64,000 bases of DNA from Azadirachta indica (Eukaryota; Streptophyta; Magnoliopsida; Sapindales; Meliaceae): assembly GCA_022749755.1 (NCBI GenBank), contig CM040451.1:5408871-5472870 (forward strand), in the 5' to 3' direction. Under the pieces are notes generated by a model. The model did no database searches. It was given only the letters and a program-made list of their open reading frames with translations, and was not told the DNA's origin. Numbering within the stretch: the stretch's first letter is position 1; every line of letters begins with the position of its first letter. Shown one piece after another: positions 24,810 to 36,357 of this stretch. Made by a program: the position numbers and the translations under genes.

Positions 24810-25090
24810 TCAGTAGATTTACAGTCTTTCGCTTTTGACTACTTGGGCCACTCTCCCTTTCTCGGGCCAAGGTCCCCTCAATGGGTTCTAAAACAAGGTT
24901 TTTTTTCCTTAATCAATCAAAAAGCCTATTGATTTGATTGAAGGGAACTAATAATACTATTCATTAGCTTAAAGTGTTCTGAGAGAATCTGTTATTTAGT
25001 CCATAAAAACCTCTGTAAAGCGAGGGGCAAAGCAAAGCTTCTACGACAGCTTCCTCTCATGTCGTACTCAGCCCTCTCCAGCGCCCATTC
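24810..25090. other. Compositionally foreign island, possible organelle DNA
   Basis: This block is clearly GC-richer than its surroundings, for example GGGCCACTCTCCC near 24843, AAAGCGAGGGGCAAAGC near 25016 and CCCTCTCCAGCGCCC near 25071. It interrupts the AT-rich 3' part of small gene A. Its style resembles plant mitochondrial DNA, but I cannot match it to any mitochondrial gene. It could also be a relic transposon. Confidence 0.25.
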
Positions 25091-25256
25091 GTTGCTTGTG
25101 GATATGCATGCCCTTACAAATTGAACTAACAATGGCATTTAAAAGAATAAAATTATCACCGGGAATTACATTTCTTTCTTTTCATAAATTTCTAACTAAA
25201 CACAAATTAAGAAAAGTAATTGCATGAAAGAATATCAATACCATTGGTGCATTATT

Positions 25257-26377
25257 TATTTATTTTTTAAAAAATCTGGCTAGGCAACCAGCACTATCAA
25301 ACATCCTATCTGTTCCTGCATTGGCACAGTGTTCTGCATAATCCAAAAGTTTTCTATCCAAGTAATTTCCCTGATACAATCTGCCATCTTTCTTTGCAAC
25401 TGCCATAGACACGTAACAATTTCAATCATAAAACTAAGATCACATTAAGAAACACAGAAAATAATGACTATAAGAAAACCTCATTTAACCCAAGAATTGT
25501 TACCAAGTGACACAACTATTAGACTACATTAAATCAAAGTATAACTACACTCCAAAATCCATAATCAACTACAGAATCACATAAAGAGTACATAAAATTA
25601 AGTATAATTAGACTCGAAAACCAGAATCAAGATTAGTAAGCCAGGGAGTTCAGAAAATCATTAGTCAATTAAGAAAACTACAACATAAAACAATGCAACA
25701 ACTTTTAAAGCCAAGAATACAAACAGAAACATAAATTAAAAGGAAGAATATTGAAAATTATACACTAAAAGGAAGAGAAGAAACAGATTAGAGCAACTCT
25801 AGGAAGAATCCAAAATCCAACTATAATTAAAACGTCAAAAACATCATTTTACCCAAGAATGTTTACCAAGAGACAAAACTATCTGACTACAGAAAATCAA
25901 AGTATAATTCCAATCCGAGATCAACCAGAACACATTAACTAGTCAATAAGACAACCAACAAGTTATAAATAATCTAACAATGAAATGAACTTTTAAACAA
26001 CGTAAATACAAACAGAAACCATCAAAACCAATCCAGTAATCTTTAATTACATAATAAAAAACACAAAATACAAGAATTTTGATAATTTATACACCAAAAA
26101 GAAGGGAACTAAACCTCAAGATTAGGGCTCTAGCACGAATCGGAAAACCTCTGCGCAGGAGACTGCATCGGACCCGACACTCCCCTCTTGGGTGGTCGTG
26201 GTGGCAAGGGGCGGAGTTTCATGGCACTCCATTAGGGTATTCCGCTGCTGGCGATGAGAGGGGTAGTTGCTTTGGTATGTTTTCCTGGGGCGGGTTGGGG
26301 TTCGTGGGCGGAGTGATTGAGAGAAAAAGAGCGTTGATTGTGGTGGAGATGGGAGATAAGGGAGACGAAGATTTCAT
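25257..26377 (-). pseudogene. Small gene A, broken paralogue of small gene B
   Basis: The 5' end is a GC-rich block with ATG at 26377 and a 54-codon frame to about 26213 (MKSSSPLSPISTTINALF..). A later exon-like segment at about 25257-25396 follows CTATGGCAG and reads ..RLYQGNYLDRKLLDYAEHCANAG. It aligns with the gene B exon (..ITDCIGELLGYMEDCANAQ) before stopping after a run of Lys. The C-terminal exon of gene B, with its CPCG/CSCG motif, is not found here. The region also carries an internal duplication: 24640-24740 resembles 26085-26260 (GGCACTCCAT..GTATT..TGCTGG.GATG). It is therefore a truncated paralogue. The original function is unknown; see gene B. Confidence 0.45.
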
Positions 26378-26379
26378 GG

Positions 26380-26560
26380 CTGCGATTTCTGAAATTAACT
26401 TGCAATTATTAATTGGATTAAGCGACTGGTTGTGGGTTAGGGGTTTTGGGAGGAAGAGAATGGGGTGGTTTAGGAATTTTATAGCTTCAACCCAACGGTA
26501 ACTAACAAGTTAGGATCCGTACCCGGATCCACCCCACTCGAATTAAACCTTAGATCAAAA
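26380..26560. promoter_or_regulatory. 5' flank of small gene A
   Basis: A GC-richer strip with GGGTTAGGGGTTTTGGG (telo-box-like on the minus strand) and a CCGTACCCGGATCC stretch. Related words (ACCCGGATCC) occur at the equivalent place in gene B near 33390, so the flanks are duplicated too. Confidence 0.35.
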
Positions 26561-28327
26561 TTTGAAGCCGGAAAGACAATTTCACATATTAATTAATTAT
26601 GGTTTGAATATTCACAATTCTATACTAAAGAGATTTTATGATTTAAATAATATTACCATAAATTATGAGTTTTGTGAAGCACACGAAACGGCTACATTGT
26701 TAATAACATTATCAAATTTGCAAGAAAAAATTTTCTTTTTATTAGAAATTATGTTTAGAATTCTATGAATATCATTATTTTTTAAATAATTTTTCTAAAA
26801 ACTCTTGTGCATATTACCTGTTAGTTTCACTATGCCTTAACGGATTTAATTTTTGAATAATTTTTACAGGGATGGCTAATTCCCTTTTTCGTAACAAAAT
26901 TCTCGACTAATAACAAGTTTTTTAAATTTAATTGGATTATTTTTAAAAATTTGAAATAGATTCACATGGTGTAACACAATATAGAAATAAATAAAAACAA
27001 TAATATAATAATTAATGGTATTGATATTATTTCATACAATTATTCTTACTAGTATATGTTTAATTGCTTAATAAAACTAAAATTGATGAAAAAGAGGAAG
27101 GCATTTCTTTCTGAAAATCGTTTGCTATGTTGAGTATCTGACCATAAAAAGAAAGAAAGAACACAAAACAACAAAGAAATAAATTAAACATGGGTTTAAG
27201 CAAATGCCCTTAACTTGAAAACTGTTCCAAAACTTGCCTTCTAACAGAGTTTGGAACAAATAGTAATTTCAAAATAATTTAAATTGCTTAAATAATTAAA
27301 TTATGTGAGAAATGAAGTGAAAACTCAAACCATGCATAAAATATAAAAGGTACATAAAATATATAAATTTTTGTTTGCTTGTTTGGTTTTGGGATTTGGA
27401 ATTTCCTTTCAATTTTCACCGAATGAATAACTGTTGCAGATGCTTGTGCTTACTGGCGGTAGTTCTTTTCTCGGTGTTTTTGTCTGCACTTCCTTAGGAC
27501 AATTCAGAAAATTCAAATACAGCTATGTAGATTTTTACCATTAAGCAAGCTCCCTGTGCTCATTAATACACTATAGAACTCAATAAGAAGGGGTAAAAGG
27601 TCGTGGCTTTCACCACAAAGGTGGAGCCTCTGGTGGGTTTCAAATTTATTTTTTGTACTAAATGTTCAAGAGTTGGTGTTTGTGAAGAGTTATTGCTGTA
27701 TGTGTGTCAAGTCCTCTGATTTCTTTGATTTTTGTTGTGTAAGGAACTGAAATTAAGTGTATGCCAAATGTTTCATAGAGTTCTTGTACCAGGTCTGGGT
27801 TCTGGTGGGTCTAAATTATTTATTAAGAAGCCACGAAATGTGCATGTGTATCAATTAAGGTGTCCTTTATAGTAATGCTGTGTTGATATGTACATTTTGA
27901 TCAGCCTTCTAAGTTGGTCAAAATTCAGGGGGATGTATGGCCATTGGAATGCAATGGTTATACTCCCTATTTCATTTGTTTGTTATGGATGGAAATATCT
28001 TGTATTTTTATCTTAATAGACTGGGGAACATGTTTTCAAAATGCTGAAAAACTTTCAAATTGACTATTTCAACTTTTCTCAACAAAAGATGAAGGAAAAT
28101 ATAAATAATTTCATTTTGTAGGACTTTTAGTTTGCACAAACAATCTTGGTTTAATAGGCTAACAGCACAAGCCAGCATACAACAATCTTGTGGCAGCAAG
28201 CAAGATTTAGTAATATTACAGCCTATACTAGTGTCAGTATTTTAGCAGTCACTCTCCAGCTCTTGCTGTGGAGCTGATGGCCAAGTTAAATTGGGGATAG
28301 GAAAGATTGATTTTGTACATGCGCACA
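26561..28327. other. Spacer 3' of MCM6 copy 1, no gene seen
   Basis: No open gene is recognised. A moderately GC-richer strip at 27400-27960 has no identifiable domain on either strand. It probably includes the old 3' untranslated region of MCM6 copy 1, ending at about 28230. Confidence 0.45.
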
Positions 28328-30623
28328 TCAATCAATAACATAATTTGGAGCCACAGCTATAATCCTGTCATCTCTAGATGGACGCCCTTCACCTTGAGCT
28401 ACTTCTGCTGGTGCCTTGTCTACCATCATCCACCACTATTAGATGACCTTCCCTTCTTATCAAACTCTGCATTGTATTGAGTTAATTACATTACCAATAT
28501 TGCCTTGAAATATATGATATTCTAAGTGGATCCTTTATTCAAGAGTATCAAGATAAGCTTTGTTGTACCTCAATAATGGCTTTTAGTTTGGAAACTTCCT
28601 TTTCTACTTCCTCCATAGAACTGCAGTACCATTTTATCAAATCCTTCTGCCTCATTCCAGCAAGCCCAGTTCCTGCAAGTGGAAAAAAATGCCTCAAATC
28701 AAGAACAGCCATTTAGAATCAGCATCTAGGATCCACCATCAAAGTGTGCTAAGATGTGCAAGTAAACACCTATTTTCGAAAACGAACATTCAGAGCCATG
28801 GAAACTAATCTCCAAAGACTATGTTTGAACAAATTCTATTCAAAGAAGAACATGAATCACAAATGGTTCAGGCGGCTTACCTTCTTGTATTACAGTTTCT
28901 TCATGCTGTCTAAGACACATGACCAGGGCTTGGGTGACTCTTTGAAAATATTCATCGCTTATAATAAGAGTTTTGCCCCGACGATTGGCAGAACTGGCTC
29001 CATTTTCTGCATGAGCATAATGCAAAGATTTTCCTTAACTATCAATTGTTATAGCAACATATTCTAATTTACTTTTGTGACTGAACTGTACCAGCATTCC
29101 CAGCATCTGGTTCAGAAGTCCTGTTGCTTGGTTGAGCTTGACCATCACCTTGATCATTGTCATCATGTCCATCATCACCACCATCACCATCATTATCACC
29201 ATCACCTTGAACTGTACCTGCTTTCCTAATGCTTATTGTGTCTGTTGTTCCATGGCTTCATGACTTGCAACCTTCACAATCATTTGCAAGTTGAATATCA
29301 GCATAACATGCCAAATTAGAATAGCCCCTCTGAATAGAAGAATATAAGAGCATTAACTGATCCCTGATGTCCATCCGATATAATTCATCAATGCAACTAA
29401 TGCCATTGTCAGCAAGCATCAGGGCACAGGCCTGGCAATAAACCACCCATATTTGTAACTAAACCTAAGCAGGCAAGAATAATATGCTCAGAGGTACATG
29501 GAAATTAAAGAACCAAAAAAATGCAAAGGGAAAGCACATATCAGAATACTGGGTACTCTTCTCTTAATGTCTTTTCCAAATTTCTGAATCTTTCAATCTT
29601 CATACAGGTCTCTTTTATTCTCTTCTTGATTATTATTTTCGTGAACTTTTGTGACCTCACAGAACTATAACAAAACTCATGCACTTTTTACATTAATTGT
29701 GAAAGTGCATACTATGCATGGTAAAGTAAAGAAAACCAGACCTCAAAATCTTTTGTACTTCTTTCAATTATTGTGAAGTGCATGACCAAAAAATTTGACC
29801 ACATATTTACTATTGTCATAATGAAGTCATTTTCAAGCTACTCAAGATCATATTCCACATATTTGAAGGATACATTTCATTCCATGCAGATGAATTAATA
29901 ATTGCACGGATCTAGAATAATGTAATTCTGAAATTATGGATCCGTTGATAACAGAAACAAACTTGGATAGACGCTTGAGTCACTTAAAAGTTGGAACTAG
30001 CTGGGAAAAAACAGATAAAATTTGGAAGCTGAAGTCAAAGAATTTAAGTTGTCAATAATCAGAAGTCAATTCCGCCTGGTGTCAACGGACATGCCATAAT
30101 GTAATCGCTACCACTTGATTGTATAAAATCTAAAAATTTTCTTAGCAAGCAACAAGCAACAGAGATGAATACTAACTCAATACAGAATTAGCCCGTTTCA
30201 AGTTCTTTGGCAACGTTTGCAATCAACCCAGCTGCAGAGGAGGACTTACCAGATGTGTAGAAAGATCTGGGAACAATACCAGAAGCATATCTGCAAGTGC
30301 ATAGAACATCTTTAGTACTTTCAAAACACTATCAACTAAGGGAATTGCTACCAAGAAACAGAAAACAAACAAACAAACAAAAAAATGACGTACTTGAGGA
30401 ACTGAGATTTGGCACAGCTGGGATCTCCTACTATACAAACAATGATGTCTCCTCTTAGGTTGATGCCTTCATCAGTAAGTTTGTGGACGCCACCCAAGAG
30501 CATTAACATGATTGCTCGCTCTATATCTTGATGACCAAAAGCAGTTGGGGCAATGCTATCAACTAGCCTATTGAAGAAATCAGGCGTATTTCTGATTCTT
30601 TGAATTTCATCTAGCATTTCTCT
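28328..30623 (-). pseudogene. MCM6: MCM6 pseudogene, copy 1 (C-terminal half)
   Basis: Remnant of the replicative helicase subunit MCM6. Exon-like blocks run in order: 30623-30394 ([18 protein letters not shown].., Walker A GDPSCAKS), 30290 to about 30185 ([18 protein letters not shown]), 29431 to about 29360 (ALMLADNGISCIDEL, Walker B region), about 29210-29085 (acidic linker), about 29005-28880 ([14 protein letters not shown]), about 28675-28570 (GMRQKDLIKWY) and about 28455-28328 (GHLIVVDDGRQ... to VAPNYVID). Defects: a TAA at 30190-30188 in ETGEFCIE; sequence after MDIRDQ no longer MCM-like; the arginine-finger and SSEARK exons missing; a 1-base frameshift in the last exon after VVDDGRQ. 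The N-terminal half is absent, apart from a doubtful piece near 30710-30760. The functional gene must be elsewhere. Confidence 0.88.
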
Positions 30624-31830
30624 CTGTCACTTGAAATATTTATGGTATGTAAATACATGACTGAAAGTCTAAACATTAGAAACCCCTGATCTTCAATGTA
30701 AGCATCCAATTACCGTCAAGCTCTGTTCTGCAAACTTAACCATGTTGATATCTCTAGGGTTACAGCTAAATAATCTTGATTGATAGGATGTGACACAATG
30801 CAGAGATAAGCATCAAAGCTCAGAATAGTCACTGCAACAATGAGTGAGTCAGAGGAACAATGCTAATGCTTCATTGGTATTGATATTCGTGATCCTTTGT
30901 TCACCTTTTGTTGATGCCTTCTTAAGCTAGTCATCGATTCTCACCTATTCTAATAGCATTTGTTATCAAAAATTAATAAGAAACTACAGCAAATATAACA
31001 AGGATGAAGTAATGGATCCCTATCTTGTGAGGAATTGTACATGTTTTGGTCTCTTGGACATGTAATGTTGGAGTGAGTATTCGGTCCTTCTACTAAACTT
31101 ACCTTGAAGTTTTTCTAATATTCATTAAAGACATTTAACTGATAAATTAATTGATCCTATTTTATTACTTTTTTTATAGAAAATTTTCAGCAGAACTTGT
31201 GAGAATTCAATCAAACCATTCGGACCTGTAATTCTATTTTTTAAACGTGCCAAGGCAACTCTGCTCTTCAGTGTCAACATCCAGTTGACATAAGCATCTT
31301 TTGAAGAAGAGAGCAGAAATATATGTAACGGGATTTCGTAGAGTGTGCATATTTTGACACCGTACAATCAGAAAGCCAGAAATCATCAATGCATTCTAAA
31401 ATCGTGTGCTACTCACTCTTAACAATTTCAAATCTGAACTTTTCAATGGCCTACATAAGTAGCTGGAATGTTATGCACAATCTTATTTATTTACACGTAA
31501 TGGCTAGGAAAAAAGTCTCAGAAATACAGAGAACAAGAAGCACAAGCACTGTCCTGAATCTAGACAAACCAAATTAACCCTAACCCAAATGCCTACTGTA
31601 CTATACTGAGCTACATTATGTACAAATTGCTTAAGAGGAATCTTATCAAATTGACCACACATGTATCCTTAGAAGGCATCACCAAAAAGTTAATGAAATA
31701 TATCCCTAAACATCACCAAAAAATCCAGTTGATGTGACCAAAGACAAGTCAATTGTACTTCAATACAGAAAATTGTAAGAGCTCCATTACTACTCATAAT
31801 CACCATTTTAGGACCGATTAACCAATGCTT
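30624..31830. other. Duplicated flank upstream of MCM6 copy 1
   Basis: Up to about 31301 this is nearly identical to 63323-64000. A minus-strand frame (31367-31125, with DAYVNWMLTLKSRVALARLKN) is open but belongs to no family I recognise, and only its downstream part is seen in the other copy before the window ends. The rest has no gene. Confidence 0.5.
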
Positions 31831-33230
31831 CTACACAATCTTGTAGTAGCAGATTCCTTCAAAGAAGAGAATTTGATAATCAGCACCACATGAACACTCC
31901 CAATTAATGTTCAAGGTCTCCCTTTTCATTGCCACAACCGCAGTTTGATGTGCAGCACCACAAGGACACTTCAAGTTAAGGTTCAAGGTCTCCCCTTTCT
32001 TCTCTACCACCACAATTTCATCATCCCCATTATCAGACTTTTCCTATAAACAAAGAATTACATGCAGCGAATAGGCATTCAATTTTCATTATTTTCATTC
32101 GCAGTTGACACACACTAACAAGGATGATCGCGTGAAAGAATATATATACCAAAGAAGCACTAGCATTGTTCATCTGATTCACTATATTGTTATCATCATA
32201 GTGACTATGCTGAGCTTTTTTGCTTATCTGTGCATTGGCACAGTCTTCCATATAGCCCAAAAGCTCTCCGATGCAATCCGTTATCTTTTTAAGACACTGC
32301 CATAGAACCATTACAAAATAATTTTAATCATAGAACCAAAATCAAATTCAAAAATGTTAAAACTGAAAACTGTGGAGGAGTTTTTGTCCATCGAAGAAAC
32401 GCAAAAAAAGAATGAAAGCATGAAAACCTCAATCTTTACCAAGTCATGTGACTGTATAAAATCAAAGTATAACCACACCAAAAACCAGATCAACTACCAA
32501 ATGACAACACGAAAACCTAATTTGACCCAAGAATCTTACAACTATCAGATGAATAAAACCAAAGTACTACAATCCAAAAGAAAACCAAGATCACAGTAAG
32601 CCAAGCCAGGGAATTCAGAAAATCTAGACAACCAGAACATATAAACCCAAGAATGACAAGAAAATTTAAACCTGTAAATATGAACCAACAAAGCTTTACT
32701 ATATTGGATGGCAAGAATGTTTACCCACAAGCTTCACCATATTTGATGGCAAGAATGTTTCCCATATTACAACAGCTGTACATAATTTTTCATGAGTTTT
32801 AATCTATATATGTTGTTTTCTATGAGCCGAGAAACTTTAGCTTATTAGATGGCAGGAATATTTACCAAGATAACATATATTGAACCCAAAAATCATAAAC
32901 AAGTAAGGCAGCCAGAATATAGAACAACAAACCCAGTTATCTTTCCCTAATCACAGAATCAGAGAGAAGCATAAAATCGACGGAAGAATCTTGGAAAGCC
33001 TGATTTGACTCAAGAATCTTTACCAGGTGAAATAAACATCAGACCACAGAAAATCAATGAGAAAAGTGTTTTAATAAGCATCAAATTGTGTAATCTTTAT
33101 CCAATTAGACAAAATCGCAGAACATAACATGCAAAAATTTCTATTGGAAGAGGAAGAGAAGAGAACTAAACTTCGGTGGTTGAAAACGTTTATTACTTAG
33201 AGAACTAAATCAATGAGAAGATGATTTCAT
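31831..33230 (-). CDS. Small gene B, plant protein with CPCG/CSCG C-terminus
   Basis: Two exons join cleanly: 32296-32150 (acceptor CTATGGCAG, donor GTATAT) and 32043-31831 (acceptor TTTATAG), together 119 codons plus stop. The first reads CLKKITDCIGELLGYMEDCANAQ..., a short helical stretch. The second has two repeats of an ETLN(L/I)N..C.CGA..Q pattern, with CPCGAAHQ and CSCGADYQILFFEGICYYKIV at the end. From memory, a small uncharacterised plant family ends in CPC.KGYQILL..NCYYKL, which fits; that is recall, not a search. The start is unclear: the conserved ATG at 33230 meets a stop after six codons, so upstream exons may be non-coding or lost. Paralogues at 25.3-26.4 kb and 60.6-60.9 kb look broken. 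This copy is the best candidate for a working gene. Confidence 0.45.
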
Positions 33231-33284
33231 GGCTGCAAATATTATTACTTAGATTAAGCTGAAACTGAATAGCCGTTTGGAAGC

Positions 33285-33292
33285 GCGGGAAA
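33285..33292 (-). promoter_or_regulatory. E2F-type site (TTTCCCGC)
   Basis: On the minus strand the sequence reads TTTCCCGCGC, a textbook plant E2F site, about 55 bases upstream of the conserved ATG at 33230. E2F sites mark S-phase genes, including MCM genes. It may thus be a relic of a cell-cycle promoter or may still control small gene B. No such site is evident at gene A. Confidence 0.5.
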
Positions 33293-33299
33293 CTAGAAT

Positions 33300-33829
33300 A
33301 GAGGGGTTAGGCCTTTTATGGCCTCGCTTCACCGTTAACTGCAATGCAACCAAGGTTGGATTGGGACCCACTCCAACATTATCTTGGATTCGGTAAACCC
33401 GGATCCGCGTTTCAGTCCGAAAATTCTATTTTATTTTTATTAAATTTTATTTTTTAATTTATTCCTCACGAACCTCTTGTTTATTTAGTAATATAAAAAT
33501 GAAGAACACTTATTTATTTATATAGCTGGCTTTCAATTGATAACTTGAACCTCTTCCAAATAAATGAATATGAGTAATATCATTTTCGATCACTGAGCTT
33601 GAGTGAAATAATAAATTAGGGTATGGTTCCGTTAATTCTAATAAGTTCATTCTTATAAATTGGGAATAACAATTTTTTCTACAGAGGTTTATCAGAATAA
33701 TTTTTTGAATTAATATAAAGATCAGAATATTTTTTTCCTGATTTTTCTCATTTTTCTTATTAAAATTTATATTTTATTTAATTAATAATATATGACTCTT
33801 TTATAAATTTGGAATAACAATTTGTTCTA
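33300..33829. other. Spacer, no gene seen
   Basis: The first ~120 bases are GC-richer promoter sequence (with ACCCGGATCCGCG near 33388). The rest is AT-rich with no coding potential. Confidence 0.5.
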
Positions 33830-34950
33830 ATATTTATATCGATTATCTGAATCAAATTAATGATTTTTTCCAATTACTTTTTTTTTTTATCAATTATTTT
33901 TTTAAAAAATCAAATATGTTTTCATTATATTATTTTGATGATATGTGATAATTTTACATATGAAAATTAATTTACAACTATTGAGAAGATATAAAAATTT
34001 TATTTTATATTAGATTTGATGAAAAGTTAAAAAATGATGATATATTTTTTAATAATAAATAAAAAAATGATAATTATAGGAGTTAATTATTGCTAAATAC
34101 TTTAAATATGTAATCAATTCAATAAATTCAATATTATAAAAGATTTATATTAAATTTGGTACTATTAAACTATTATAAAATTGCATTTTTATATATTTTT
34201 GTAAATCTTAAGTAAGTTGTTCCCACCTTTCTATTTTTTCTTCACAATCACTCATCATCTATTATAGATGAGAGTAGCTTTTTTAAATTTGAATTATTTA
34301 GATGATTGTTAATATTAGGTAAAAAAAATTATTTTTATAATTTTACTAAGTTTTGGTATTATTTGTGATATTTGAGATTTTTATCAATATAATATTTATG
34401 GTTGAGAATCTTAATTTTTTTATATATATAAAATCATTCAAACTTAATAATTATAATTACCTATATATAATTTATTTTATTGAATTATTGTTAAACAATA
34501 ATAGTTATGTATAAAAATTAAATAAAAAATTTTTGAAAAATTTTAAAATTAATTTTTTAAAGGAATAATTATATTTGTAATCAAATTTATTTTATTAAAA
34601 TTTAAAAATTTTAATATTAAAATATATTTATTGTCTCTTCAAATAATTATAAAGACAAATAATAGTAATAAATTTATTTGTAAATAATTGTTAAAGACAA
34701 AATTATTGCTAGAATAATAATAATAATTACTATTATTATTTTAATAATAATTAATACTAAATTTAAATTGTCTTATATTAAAAAATTATTATATTAATAT
34801 AAAATTTCAAAATAATGTTTTAAAAAAATATAAATTAAATATGTAGTGTTAGTTTTAATATTTTTGTTTAAATCATTTGACCAATGAACATAAGCAGTGT
34901 AGTGATAAATTATTGTTTATTTAGGTCTAATATTTGGGCTTTGAAAGTTG
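33830..34950 (+). repeat. Dispersed ~1.1-kb AT-rich repeat, copy 2
   Basis: Same family and orientation as 17090-18130: shared AGATTTGATGAAAA, GATATATTTTTTAATAATAA, TGCTAAATACTTTAAATATGTAA and CTCATCATCTATTATAGATGA-like words. No ORF. Probably a non-autonomous transposable element. Confidence 0.55.
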
Positions 34951-36352
34951 TAAAATTTTTATTTGTTTTTGAAGTTAATATCAGGATGGGGTATATGGCC
35001 CAGCCGTGGTCATTCATACTATAAATTACGATTTAAAATAAATGTCACAGATTTGCGACAATTTCCACTACTTTTTCTTTCCCCCTAGTATATGTTCCAA
35101 ATTTTAACAAGCTATTAAATAATGTAGAAGCGTGTATCATTTTACAACCCAAAGATGGTTTCTAGAAGACCTTAAACAAGGCATTTACAAGCTATCAAAC
35201 TGAACAACTTCTACAACCTATAGATGTTTTCTCTTCAAACGACTTTTACAATTGGAAAAATGGAAAAGCTTAAATGACTTTGTCTGTTTTCTTCTTTTTT
35301 GACTTAATTGATAAAATTGTATTACAAGAATTTGTAAATTTTCAGGTAGATTAAGGATTTTGGTTGTTGGTTTGTAAATTTTAGGATTAAAAACAATTTA
35401 TATAATATATATATATATATATACAGTCCACGAGGCACGAACGAGCATAATTTATAATCCCTAAACCCACCCCAAATTTGAAATGGGTTAGGATTTTAGG
35501 CCTCTAACCTGACCCTAGACTGGTTTTGACTCTAAAATTAAGCCCCATACTCGACCCTAACAAGTTAGAGCCTTATTGGTTCCAAGATTTTTGACATCCC
35601 TAATCATTAGGGACTTAAGTGTTAAATATTATCTATATATATTTTTATTTATTATTTTATCAAATATATAGGTGCCTATCAAATATTATAACTCATGATC
35701 TATTTAAAATTTTAAATTTGAGATTTACGCTTCAGAAAGCTCGAATCAAAGCTCGAGCTTAGCACAGGTTAAGTCTGGCTAGACTTAAATGTAAATAAGT
35801 TCTCGGTTGAGCCCACATTGAGCTTATTGGCCTTGCACTTAAATTTCCCCCTTTATATTCTTTTTGTCCTTTTATTAATCAAAACCTCTTCTTAAATTGT
35901 ACAAGCTTCTTTTAAAGCATACATTCAGTAGGTATTAATGAAAGTAGGAGCCTTTGATTGCATTAGTGCTTGCCCTTAACATGCCCTCTTCAAAATTAAA
36001 ACGTATGATAGAGGTGTCAAAAAGAAAAAGAGAGCAACCCCAAACATGGTCATATTAGGATTTCTACAAAGTAAGCTATTCTATTTGAATTTTCAAAAAA
36101 CCCTAGATCTAAAACATTACAACTGCCAGCTTCTACGATAGATTTTAGTGTTCTCGATGATCAATATCAAGTCAAAGCTCCATAAAGTTGAGTAGGTAAC
36201 AACTCTTCGACTCTTCTAGCAAGTAACAACTACCTTGCCTACTTTATACTATTTCATTAATCATTCTTTTTATTCCAATTACTTTCTTTTGTGGATACTC
36301 TATATATTTTTTAATATTATATATAAGTATGTTGGTCATTGAATTTGAATTT
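34951..36352. other. Transposon-like debris, no gene seen
   Basis: AT microsatellite at 35399-35422. A block at 35440-35600 has repeated CCCTAAACCCACCCC/GACCCTA words, and one at 35730-35840 has CTCGAATCAAAGCTCGAGCTT. Both styles are common in small plant DNA transposons, but ends could not be defined. No coding region. Confidence 0.45.
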
Positions 36353-36357
36353 AGTAT

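Noticed and set aside
24925..24955. Sequence resembling miR159 (GATTGAAGGGAACTA)
   Set aside because: Differs from the mature microRNA at several positions including a missing base, and no complementary arm is present nearby to form a precursor hairpin.
26079..26501. 140-codon plus-strand frame
   Set aside because: It lies over the GC-rich 5' end of small gene A on the other strand, has no recognisable domain and an odd Arg/Trp/Gly composition typical of antisense reading.
27590..27660. GRGFHHKGG-like reading suggesting ribosomal protein L2
   Set aside because: Similarity is only a few residues in one frame with stops nearby; no other L2 motif follows.
30223..30438. 71-codon minus frame in MCM6 copy 1 (and its twin at 62922)
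   Set aside because: It is another frame over the true SGIVPRS...SAAG exon and flanking intron, not a separate gene.
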